The notes under the pieces were generated by a model. The model ran no database searches and had not been told where the DNA came from. It worked only from the letters and a program-made list of their open reading frames with translations. Of a DNA stretch of 64,000 bases, positions 24,301 to 36,300 are shown in pieces. This DNA is from Lineus longissimus (lineage: Eukaryota; Nemertea; Pilidiophora; Heteronemertea; Lineidae): contig NC_088321.1 of NCBI RefSeq assembly GCF_910592395.1, positions 8,678,001-8,742,000 of the forward strand, given 5' to 3'. Made by a program: the position numbers and the translations under genes. Positions within the stretch are counted from its first letter, which is position 1; each line of letters starts with the position of its first letter.

Positions 24301-27300
24301 CTTTTTAAATTTTTACAGCCCTTCCATCAACTTCTACCACAGCTATGAACAAACGTGAACAGACAACAACATTATCAGGTAAAGTGTTTTGTCCTAAAAG
24401 AACAACTATACCTGAATTAAAGAAGATAGAACACCACAAAGCTGTAGATCCTAGACTAAGAGGAGAAGCACATTTTGCAAGTACATCACCAAGAAAAATT
24501 ATGTTCAATGTGACAGCAAAGGTTAATAAAAAAAACCACTTCTGGTAAAAGTCCTTCTTTACCTTACTTCTTCTTGAAAGATTCTGGATCCTTTTTCCTT
24601 ATAATATCTGTAAATATTCATCACTTCCTTTGTTTCTACTTCACTTATCTTCAGAATGACCTTGTATTTTCAGGTACCAAGGTTTCTACAAGTTCAACTA
24701 CTGCACTAACACCAAAAAAAGATCACACACAAAATCAGATGCAAGGGTACCTACATGCTGTTCAGGAGAGAAAAAATTTCATCACATTCGAGCTTCAAGT
24801 ACAGCAGGACCAGTATTGCCATGGCATTACCTTTGATCCCTACATCTTCAGGACTGTTATGTTAACACTTGTGCAGGAAAAAAATCCAGTCATGATTGAA
24901 AACTACAATTTGATTCCATCTCGTTTGAATCCAGGTCAAGATCTCAAACTCGCATCCAAATCCAAAATGACTCCAATATCCCACCAGCTGCATTATGAGC
25001 ACAAACCACCCACACCGTTTACAACAGAACTTGAAAAAATTGCCACCATTTCACCAAATACTAAAATCAATGTTCAAGTTGTCATTCTTGGTGAAAACCC
25101 AAAATGTGAAACTAAAACTGTCGCCTCTGGACCAATAAGAATGCAAACAAAGTATGTTGCTGATGACACTGGTATCACTAACCTGTCCACATGGGACAAA
25201 AATATTGATCAGCTTCAGGTCAATAACACTTACAGGTTGGAAAATGTGTCTGTCAAATTCTTTGAGAAAGAAAAGCACCTGTCAACTACACCACAAACCA
25301 CTATCACTAACATTCCACCATTAACCAATTATGTCAAATTGGAAACTGCAACTATTCAGGCCGAAATTGTTGCCATACAAATAACAACAAAATATCAGTG
25401 TCTATCATGCAGTCACCTAAATGCTTTCATCTCTAATACTGGCACAAGATGTCGTTGTGACCATTGTGGCAACCAGCAACTTGCACTTAAAGCCAAGAAA
25501 ATCTTCCAGGGCGATGGCACATTTCAAACACAAACTCAGGAAACTTACAAACTTGCATTCAGATCTGATACTTTGGACGAAATTCTTGATGCTATCAAAG
25601 CATCCACAGTGTCATCCACATCAGAACATGATGAGATGCCGTCAGCTGAGCATATTGAGTCATTCCTTCTTGAATACGATGACAACTTCACCGTCACATA
25701 CTATCCTAGAACGAATATAATCTCTACTCTCACAACCAGTCAATAAAGCAGCAACCTGTACCTTTCTACATGCATAATAGCCTGAACAGTTAACAACATT
25801 TTGCATCACAGGCCTCCATCGTTGTAAGAGGGCAACCAGCAAAATTACTCCACATGTCTACATTTCATTTTAGCAATTCTCAATCTTGTCATAGCAGATA
25901 TTGCTTCAGTGTTATATTATCATCATGCATACGCATTTGTAATCTTCAGCATTTTAGATCATTAGTGTTACTTTATATATTACATCTCATAACTGATCTG
26001 TGTTTTTAACATTACTGATTTCAATCATTGCGAATACTTCCTGTAGCTGTAGTATTACATGTATCCTTGGAAAGGCATCATTTCCAATCATTGTACTCAC
26101 AACTTCATCACTGCTGTTATTTCATATGTTCTCATCTATCATTTCAATCATTGAAAATATTTCATTCCATATCACCCTTGCTTGGATATAATTCTGTATC
26201 AATCCATCTCGTAATTTCAATCATTGCGAATACTTCCTGTACCTGTAGTATTACATGTATCCTTGGAAAGGTATCCTTGGAAAGGCATCCTTGGAAAGGC
26301 ATCATTTCCAAACATTGTACTCACAACTTCATCACTGCTGTTATTTCATTTTTGATTACATTAATTTTACCTATGATTACAAATCCGAGTATGTTAATTT
26401 CAATCAGTTGCTGGACAACTACAATTATTTTCAATAAATAAATGTTAACTTTACACATCTGCTCAATTCCTTCTCATTTCTTAGCAGATTCTTGATTTAG
26501 CTCAGGAACTGTCACATTACCACATGTGTCACATTGGCACATGCTCAATACTCCTTCGACAACTTTCAATCCACACAACGGTCGCCAAAAGTTCAAACAA
26601 AAATTTTCTTTCAATATCTGCCAACCATTGTGATCATTCAAAGCACTATTATATCATTTCGCAAAAACCTATGCAGTGATTGGACATCAATGTCATTTCA
26701 TACTCAACAGAACAAAGTAAAACAAGGTGTCAGCTGAGCTCTTTCAAGATTCTTTAATCCCATCCAGTAATTTAGTGACACACTCCCAAACCTAATGTAC
26801 CGGTAGAACGAATTTCTTGCCCTCTCAGGATGCGACCTATCCTCTTGCAAACGGTCTATAACATGACTCCTCATCATTCATAGCCCACACAAGTATTGCA
26901 TGTCTGCAACAACATATGCTTGTGTGCAATGTATGTCTGTATGTCTGTGGAATAAAAAATCTCGCATCAATCAAGTCAAAAAGTCCAACCTCTTTCCACA
27001 ATTGCTTCCGGCAATCACCTGCAGTATGGCTTCACAACGAGAAAAATGCATTGGCTTGCTAGTCTCTGTAATGAGCACATGGCAGAGACTAGTGGCGAGA
27101 CTCCATTCAGCCCATTTAATACTACATACCAGCAATGTACACTGGTACAACAGTGGTACCTCCTACATTTTCTGCACCACATTCCCCTCATCAAGCATAA
27201 TGTCTAATTATTCCACCAGCGGAGCTATCCAGGCCGTCAGGCCTCTAGTACTGTGTTTGGTTTAAGCTGTAGGGTGAAAAATGTATGGGACTTTTTTACC

Positions 27301-30300
27301 ACAGTTTGGGCCATTGTCACCTGAAGCCTGAAACGCAGATCGAAAAATATTCTCTTTTCATTTCTATAAGGTCTGTGGCAAGTAGAGAAGTTCTTATTTA
27401 GATCCGAGGACGAGGTGATTTTGTTTCTCTGTTTAAGTCCTCGATTCAATTGTTTTGTGTTCAAGGAATTGATACCGAACTGGAGGTATTGGTTGTCTCA
27501 CCAAAACCGCAAGGGTGGAGCTAAAATATACACTAAAACTGAGGTGTAGCCGAGGTTTTGGACAATAATTTAGCTCCACCCGAGGGCTTGGGTGAGACAA
27601 TCAATACCGACAGTGAGGTTTCAATTTCTATTTTTTTCTATCACACCTCAAATTAAATATATCAAATAATGTGATTTTGCTTCCACATTTTGCACCAACC
27701 CAAGTGGTCTAGGTTGTCTCAGCCAAACCTCTGTGGTAAAAACGAGGCTGTACACATTATCCATTATCAATTAATGAACAAAATATTCTCACGCAGGTAT
27801 TTTAGAATATTGTTTCTAAGGTATTTGCAAATTACCCATGAAACGGGCAAGTTGAAATGGGATATACCTTGAATTGCATGGGCATAATGATTGAACTGTA
27901 TTAAAGATATAATGGAGTCTTATTGATGAGACAGTTTAAACAAGAAATGAACAATATGTAGGGGTCTAGGCACACATGTGTCAGACATAAGGACACACTG
28001 TTTCAATGCATGTTTGACAACAGGCAACGCAATGTACATTGTCAAAATGTCACCGCATTCTCGGATCGAAATCTGAACCACCCTGATATTCATTTCTTGT
28101 CGACATCATTTTCCTACGTGAATGTTATAATTGGGGTGAAGTAACTTCGGGGAGATCAGTGTCATAGTGCTCAGGGAGCACCAGGTTCATAGTCGTAGGT
28201 TCAACTCTTGGAAACATCACTGCTGTTTTGTGTTTGTGTTCTTGAGCAGGACTCTTAACTCTACTTGCTTCTTTCCACTGAGGTAAATGGGTACCTGGGA
28301 AGTTGACCTGCGATGGACAACTAGCATCAATTCTTCTTGTCGCTTTATGCTACAGAAACCTGGCTAAGCTCTGGCAGGCAACAGCCTGGGAAGTTATTAG
28401 CTCAGCAGACTTAACTTTAAAGTTGCCTTGCCAGTTGTAGTGTGAGCTTAAAGGGGTACACCATTCATAATTACTTGTGGTCTAGTTAAATAGAAATACA
28501 CAATGCCGTAGTGCAGTTATAATAGCTGCGCTTACACCACGAAATATTGGTGGACCAATTGCACTTACACCACCACATTGCCGCGACAAATTGGTTCGGC
28601 AATCCATTGCCGATACAAATTGCCGAGCGAATTTGTCCCACCAAGCTTGATGGTCCAAATTCGCCCGGCTTGTTAAAAGCTCGGCTTTGTCGTGGTGTAC
28701 GCGCGAATGGATCGGCAATTAGCTAGTTAGATGGTTCGGCTCCAGGCAGCGCTTTCGAAATGGCGCTTTCTGCCAAGGCTTTCCGCGTTCTGCTTATTGT
28801 TTGCGCGCCATCTGTAGCCAGATTTTATAACTAGCTGCAGCGCTGGTGTAAGCGCTTGGTGGATTTTCGATGGTGCGGCATTGGTTCCCGAACCAAGATT
28901 GGTGGTCCATTTTCAGGTGGTGTAAGTGCGGCTTATGTGTACAGATTTGTTGAAACTGGGTATTCATAGTATTTGTATATCTGTCTACAGACTGACAATG
29001 TTGAAGTTTATATTTAGTAGGTATTTCTGCAATTAGACATTTTAAAATTCAATTACAATTTCAAAATTTTTAATGAATGACGTAGGCCTTTAAGCAGGAG
29101 GAGTGTATACCTGAAAAAACAGGTGACTTTATTGGGGTGAATATAAAGAGTACACTGTACAGTAGAACCTCTCTATTAAGGACACCTGTGGGACTGACAA
29201 ATGCTGCCCTTATTTGAGAGGTGTCCTGATTAGAGAGGTAAAATTGAATGAAAACTACCAATTTGGGAGCAAAAGTAGTGTCCTTAATAGAGAGGTTGTC
29301 CTTATTAGAGAGTTGTCGGCTAAGGGAGGTTCCACTTGACATTGCAACTTGAGACAAGATACATGTACTATCATTATTATCTCAAAACCAAACAATCCTC
29401 ATTCCAAGTTGGATGCCCCAATATCCAGTCCATTGAAACTGATCACTGGGAACGAGGCTTACCATTTCAAAATATCTCAAATCCTTGTTCCCAGGACCTC
29501 TTCAATGTAAAATGAGGTCATCACCAGTAAAAATGTAAAAATATCATTGATTTTTTAAAGTTCGTGTATGTTTTTGTGCTATTAATCATCGGGAGTGTTT
29601 GAATAGTAAAATATAGTGCCATGTATACGATTGCTACATAACGGAACCGTTCATGCGATGGAGTGGTGTATATTTGTGTTGGTGCTCTGGAGCTCTGCAC
29701 CCATTCAGGGGAGGAGGAGTGGTATGTTTCATCTTCAGTTTCCATGTACTTTCGGCATTCTTACGTAGTTTCTGCGATGTTGTATGTATGTTATAGGCCT
29801 GCGCCTCTCCTGTTCATCACTTCTATCTGTGCCACGAGTAGATAGCGATAAATGTTGCCTGTGTGCAGTATTCAAAAACATCTAGATTTTAAAATGAACC
29901 ACTGTGCCTCATTTTGAATTCAGTTTTGGTGCAAAATATGGAAGCTGTCAAAAAGCATTAAAAACCACATTATTCGTTATCTAATTTGAGATGTTTTAGA
30001 ATAGAAATTGATACCTCACTGTTGGTACTGATTGTCTCACCAAAACTGCTCAGTTGGAGCTGAAATGTTGACCAAAACAAACCAGACATGTCAGGTTTTT
30101 CCAAAAATCCACAAAAATTTATCAGTTAGCATTCTTTACCATGAACAGATTCCAGGATGCTGACGTACTAAACCCACATGCTACCGGTACCGAACTGGCT
30201 TGTCAGCAATCACATTTTGACTGAAGTTTTTCCAAACTTGCCATACATTGAGGGCAACAAGAAATTGTCTTGCACAGTAGTCTAAACTCGTTGCACATGG

Positions 30301-33300
30301 TTGAAGCCATACTTCCGCTGTGCGATGTTCAAGACTCTTTGTTCAGATCTTGTCTCACTTTACGCTGATGTAATATGTTCCTTTCTAAATATGCACCCAT
30401 TTTGAAGCTGATGTTTTTCTGTGCATGTGCGAGGCTGCAATTTAATTTTGAATCTCTTCTGCACACTTGCGAGACAGGAGAACCCAGGCCCAGTGACGCA
30501 GATGGTTGGAGCTGGTTCGTTAAGTTAACTTCAGCTCTTTGTGTGTGTATTTTCAGATAACGCTCCAGCCCCACCCAGGAATCTACGAGCCTCGACAAAA
30601 TCTAGTGAAGCCATCTACCTCGAGTGGGAACCGCCAGATTATGAAGGCGACAAACCGATCATTGCGTTCTCCGTGCATTATTATCCATCTGAGGGTGAGT
30701 TCTTTATTCTCCCTTCCTCCCTGCACAATCTAGCAGAACTGTCTTCATTCTCCCTACCCCCTATGCATCTCCATGACACAATTTAGAGCCATCGACCTGG
30801 TGTGTGAACCCCAGGTTATGAATGCAATCATTGGCATCTCTGTGCATTACTATCCATCTGAGGGTAAGAATAGTCCCCCCCCCCTTCCCCCACTCTCCAG
30901 TTGTTCTATTGAACGGTTTTTGAGGAAACAAACTTCAGCACTGATGGAAAGGAAGGGTGTCATAGAACGACAAAACACTGAGAGAAAAAGAACTCAATTG
31001 AAAGATGGGTCCCTACATCAAATCCAAGATGGCTGCCACCTTATCTTTTGAAATCTTGTGAGTGCAAACACCCTTTGGGGACAGTGGACCCAGGCATAAC
31101 TTGGTTACTCTGAAAATGAACTTTATTAAAGGGAATGTGATGTCAAAGACATTGCCACTCGCCCTAACAAAACATAACATCCAGCCATACAGTCAGCTCA
31201 ACAAGGACTCCGGGTAGCAATCCCCGATGATGATGAAAATAGTTAAGCGCAGTAAGATCTCGGTTCAATTTTCAAAGTGACTATTTCTCTTTAGGAACCA
31301 GCGTAACAGAGGAACAGGAGGTCGTCCAACTGAGCCATCACGTCATGGAGAATCTCCGACCGTTCACCAATTACACATTCTATGTCGTCGCCTACACACC
31401 AGCCGGCGCTAGTGACAGGTCGCGTATGGTGGTGCAACAAACGGGTGAAGCATGTAAGTCAAAGTAACACGTCGGGATTATTTCAAACCACCTAATTTTC
31501 CTTCCACTTCATTTTTTGTAATTCACAAAAAAGTTTTTAAATTGGAAAATCGCGCAATTTTTGTATAGGATTTAAAAATTAGTTTTGGATTTTTTTTGCA
31601 ATTTTTATTTTCGAAAAACTGGATTATTCATGAAATTGACCAAAAAAGCTCCAGTTTATTTTGTTTAAAGGCCATAGCTTTACGTTACAAATTTGAACAA
31701 TTGAAATCTATATAATTATTGACAGTATTTGTGTATCTGTCTACACGACGGCACTGCTCAAATTCATATTTTAAATATGTAAATGTATTTACGCAATTGG
31801 AAGTTTTCAAATTACGTAAATACGCACTAGACCAAAACTCAGCAAAGTATGCTTAATAAAAACTGCACTACGGCATTGTGTATAACTGCATTTCTATTTT
31901 CCTGGACCACCAGTAATTTCCAACGGCGTGCCCCTTTCAGTGTACACTTGGATATTGAGTACACTGTGGCCGGTGTGTAGCAACAGTCTCTACGTCTCTC
32001 TGCACCTTCACTGGTGGTCGCTTCACCGGCTTCACAATGCCCAACCATCTTACTGTGGTCTGGTGACCATTTCCTGGTACCATTCCAGCAGTTTCTTTGG
32101 GCCATCCAACTTTGATAAGCCGGCTCCAAAATGATATGTCAAACTTGTTTTATTCTTTCAGTCTAACCACATGCTTCTATTTCAGTGCCAGTTGGCGGAC
32201 CTCAAGTCACCTTGACAACCATGTCACCGACCTCCATCAAGGTCGAATGGGGTGAACTTCCGCCCTTCATCGCTCAAGGTGTGGTCACAGGTTACAAGGT
32301 GATCTACCGTCTCCACAACCAGCCATCAGAGATGGTTGAGAGCGTCCCAGGGACTGCCCGCAAATACATCATCAACAACCTCGACCCATTTACGAGTTAT
32401 GATATTCGCATACTAGCAGGGAACAAGGTTGGATTCCCTGATTTGGACGACGGGGATTTGCCGTGGGTGACAGAGAAGACACCAGGCCAGTCAACACCAG
32501 AAGGTTCGTAGCAAATGACAGGCAATGTTATTTTTTTCTAATGACAGAGTTCTAATACTAACGCCACATTTCCCCACGACACGATTAACTCTTCAGGAAT
32601 TAGGTGCCTTTTTTTCCGACGCAGTCAGCAATTCCCGGGCGATTTTCTGAACCAATGCTAATATTCAACAAAACATTAACAAAATTCTGCTCACCTTATC
32701 CAATAAAACTTGACATCATTGTAATCAGCTACCCAAACTCTTACTGTTGATGTATAATAAGTCTATATATCCTTCAATGTCACTCTGTATGTTTTGTCCT
32801 CTGACTTCCCATGTTTCCACCTACATTATGTTTTCTCCCTTGCAGCACCGCAGCCTCCAGAGATGCAGTTGGTCCCTATCAGCCCAACAAGCGTTATGGT
32901 CTCGTGGACTCCCGGCAAGGGAAAGATTCTTGGCTACAAGTTGTACTATAACATTATCGGCTCAGAGACAAAGATCGGTCCGATCATCCTCCTGAACAAC
33001 AGCGTTCGTCATCAGTTTAATAATCTACGTGAGTAGACGTTTTAAATTTTCTCTTTTCTTTTTTGGTGTTTTCCTACATCTCAATCAATATTCATGCATA
33101 GCTTTTTATTTCCATTCCACATCCTTCCCAAGTCCTTCCCATGTCCTTCCCATATCTTCCCGCGTTCTTCCATAGTTCTTCCCATATCTCCCATATCTCC
33201 CATGTCCTTCCCTATGTCCTTCTCATATCTTTCCCATATCTTCCCATATCTTCCTGTGTCTCCCCATGCCCTTCTCATATCTTTCCCATATCTTCCCATG

Positions 33301-36300
33301 TCCTTGCCATGTCTTCCCACGTCCTTCCGAAGTTCTTCACATATCTCCCATTTCCTTCCCATGTCTTGCGATGCCATTCCCATATCCTCTTTCCATCTCC
33401 ACTGGTTGTGCTCCTCCATTGGGATCTGAGGCATGTTTCGATGAAGACTTGGAGACTTGTGTCTTCTCATTTATTTTGAAAAGTTATTTTATGTGCAGTG
33501 GGAGAACCAGAAATTTGGTTAGGTGTATGTTGGGGGGGGGGGGCACGACCCCCAGCCTGGGGCACGACCCCAGCCAGCAAGAAATCACGGGCAATCTTGG
33601 AAATGAACTGGCTCTGGTGGCACTCCCCTAGAAAAATTTACAAATTTCGGCGACAAATTTGCAAATTCTTAGGGCTAAAATTTGCAGTAGGTATTTGCTT
33701 TTTGGGGCGAGGTGGCCTTAAAAATCAATGATATCTGCCGAAAAGGAGGCGAGCACTCCATGAGCCCTGTAAATCCACCCCTGAGGTGTTGTGGTATTGA
33801 CAGAAATGGGTTATTCATCAGCCTGTTGACACTTTACTGAGATAAAGGGTAAGAAGTCAATGGGCCTGGTTCGTGGTGTTATGTCATCCTGTTCTAACTG
33901 GTTGGAGGATTGGGTAACAACTCTCTTAACTGCTGAAATTTGGTCTAAAATTCAGTAATTTGTGCTCACAGAGTGGGGTGATCGTAAAATTATGTTGGGG
34001 AGCTTATACAATATCGTGGCGTCCGTCGTCGTCTGTTAGCGGAGCACGTTTCTTGGTATAATAGTAGTTTTGGGTAATATGCCCAGATTTCTTTTTTTTC
34101 CGCGATATGACCTACTTTTTGGCCTCCATCTTGGAAATTGGTTTTGCCTTTTTGAAGCAAATGGTTGTACGTAGAGTGACGAAACTTTTATAGTGGGTGT
34201 ATCTAATAAGGTTAAGTGACATCTATGTACTCTCTACAACATCCCTGATTTTCAGTTAAATCATCTACCAATATGGCCGCCAGGTGGCCATCTTGAAAAT
34301 TAAACAAAGCCCTATTACTCTCAAACTAATGATCGGATTGCAACCAAACTTCATGTGATTATGTATCTATGTACTCTTATCAATACCCCTAATTTTCAGT
34401 CTAATCCCATTACAAATATGGCCCCATATTGAAAATCCAACAAAGTCCTATTACTCCTAAACTGTTGAACAGATGTCAGCCAATTTCCGTGTGACATGTA
34501 CACTCTTCAGTAACCCTTAAATTCATGTAATTTTCTTATGTGCCATTGAGGCGAGAAGAATAATATAATTCAATGGAATCAAAACTGGTGAAACTAGCCA
34601 GAAACAGTTTTCCCCATATCCACTGCAAGTGACAAGCATTAAATTACCCGAGATGAGCACACGGTCCCTGGACCATTTCATTTATCAAGTTTTTTCCTGT
34701 AAGCGTTGTGGGAGGTTTAGTGAGAAATTGGCTAATACTAGCATTATACCCGTGGCGCGGGTTGTTTTAGGGTGTTGGCATACTGTGGGGTCGGGGAAAT
34801 TTGGGTGAAATGAAATGATATGTCTGGGGGTTGTGTTGGACTCCACTCGTTCCAGAACACTCACTTACTTGTTAATCTGCAGTGGTTAGCCTGTTTTTAT
34901 TGCAGTAAAGAAATTTTAATCGGGATTTATATTATATTTTATATTTGCCCCGGGTATTCATATAGGGAGCTGTGCGCTACTTTGCGCCCAGTGCTTGGGT
35001 CGGGTGAGGCGGTTTTGTTATTATGTGACGTGAATCACCTGATGAATTCCCAAACGGTAATAGAAAAATTAAGAGCGATTAACAATGTAAGGTGAAAGAG
35101 TATGACCAAAATAAAGGGGGAAAATTGCGGAAATGGATGAATGCTTTAAACATATAGTGGCCCCAATACTTTCCCGGCTTATGTTTGTATAATCCCACAC
35201 TTTTGATTTAATAGATGACCCCATATGCAAATCAGACCTGCTGAAAAGGCCCCTTATGTTAATGAGTATGCCCATATATAGAAAGAACATCAAATCCTTT
35301 TTCGCGGAGATCGCTGCAAAGTTTACCCATTTAACCCGGCGAGGACCATCTCCATATCAACCACGACTTTCAGGAAAAGTTTCGAGGTCATCCAATCGGA
35401 ACTGACGGAGGAGATGTGTGACAAACTATTTCAGCTCTACGTCCATTATAGTAGTGAAGTGATTTATAAAGACTAGTAAATGCTTTTACTACAGTTTTCT
35501 ACAGAGATGGCTATTGTAAATGTGCATGAAGTCTTTTATAAATATCAGCCAATGTTGCAAAGTCGATCCTGTTTCGTGGAGTTGTTCAGTGTTATTCCCG
35601 CGCATGTCTTAACGAGTTTCATTATAATTGCATAACATACTGTTGCCTTTCATAGTGTATGATGCAATAACGGGCAATAAACCTCCCATTTAGCCCAAGT
35701 GAGCATTCATTATGTACAACTGTTAATTCCTTCGTAACATTATGTAAAATTGTTGTATATTTGTCCCTCTAGACACTAGGTTGGATAAAGGGTTACAAAA
35801 GGGCTTACCTAGTCCCTAGTAATCTGATGTAAGGTTGATGGCACACCTTGCTGTGTTTGACCCCTCTGAAAGTTGAGGAATAAATAATAAGGATTATGAT
35901 GTTGGAGGAAGATTAGCTTTGCAATGAACTGGCTCTTAGGTCCAGCTATTTTGAGAAGAAATTTTCATATAGAAATATGTTTACTTCTAAAAAGTTAATT
36001 GTTAGACAAATGGTACCACTAAAAAGTGTTCACAAGGGCTTTCGAATGAATCGCCATGTCAATTCCAGGTGAACTTTGGTACTATCAAAAAGTGCTGATC
36101 AGGCGCTTTTCAATGAATGGTCAGATCAGTAGAAAGTACTCATAAAGAATTTTCTAATGAAGATTAATGTGAAAAGGTCTGAAATTGGTACCATCAGAAC
36201 TTGCTCATGAGGAGCTTTCTGTTGAATGGTCATGTGGTAAGTTTGCAAATGGTACCATCACAAAGTGTACAAATGGTACCACTGAAAAGTGTTCATTGAG

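Larger units (their letters stand above)
14100..26460 (+). mobile_element. Autonomous Helentron-type rolling-circle transposon (outer borders approximate)
   Basis: The element contains an intact RepHel-endonuclease ORF (14541-21905) and a spliced RPA-like gene (22193-25746), both on the + strand, inside a host intron. The APE-like endonuclease fused after the helicase is the known mark of the Helentron branch of Helitrons; OTU and RPA-like proteins are known accessories. On the left, 19-bp tandem repeats (14282-14370) precede the ORF and HINE-like repeat sequence ends near 14094. On the right, a partly duplicated AT-rich block runs to about 26350, followed by sequence I cannot assign; a 10-bp-stem hairpin at 27059-27092 is one possible 3' end. 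I could not fix either terminus, so the length is an estimate. Uninterrupted reading frames suggest a young insertion. Confidence 0.8.
26461..30556. other. Intron between Helentron and FN3 exons: no host gene
   Basis: Contains the palindromic MITE (27467), the TTAA repeat with foldback (28448), the mariner-type MITE (29160) and a half MITE (30003). The rest (26461-27466, 27632-28447, 29337-30002, 30071-30556) shows nothing I can assign. Confidence 0.5.

Noticed and set aside
29521-30733. Short ORFs around the first FN3 exon in other frames
   Set aside because: Shadows or chance frames; only the phase-1 exon at 30557-30694 has splice sites and FN3 signature.
33081-33470. Long open frames on both strands (Met/Gly/Lys/Asp-rich or Ser/Pro/Phe-rich)
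   Set aside because: Repeat translation of the polypyrimidine minisatellite in an intron.
33490-33790. Possible hAT MITE ending CCTGTAAATCCACCCCTG
   Set aside because: The right end resembles a hAT terminus, but the left end matches poorly and no 8-bp duplication was found.
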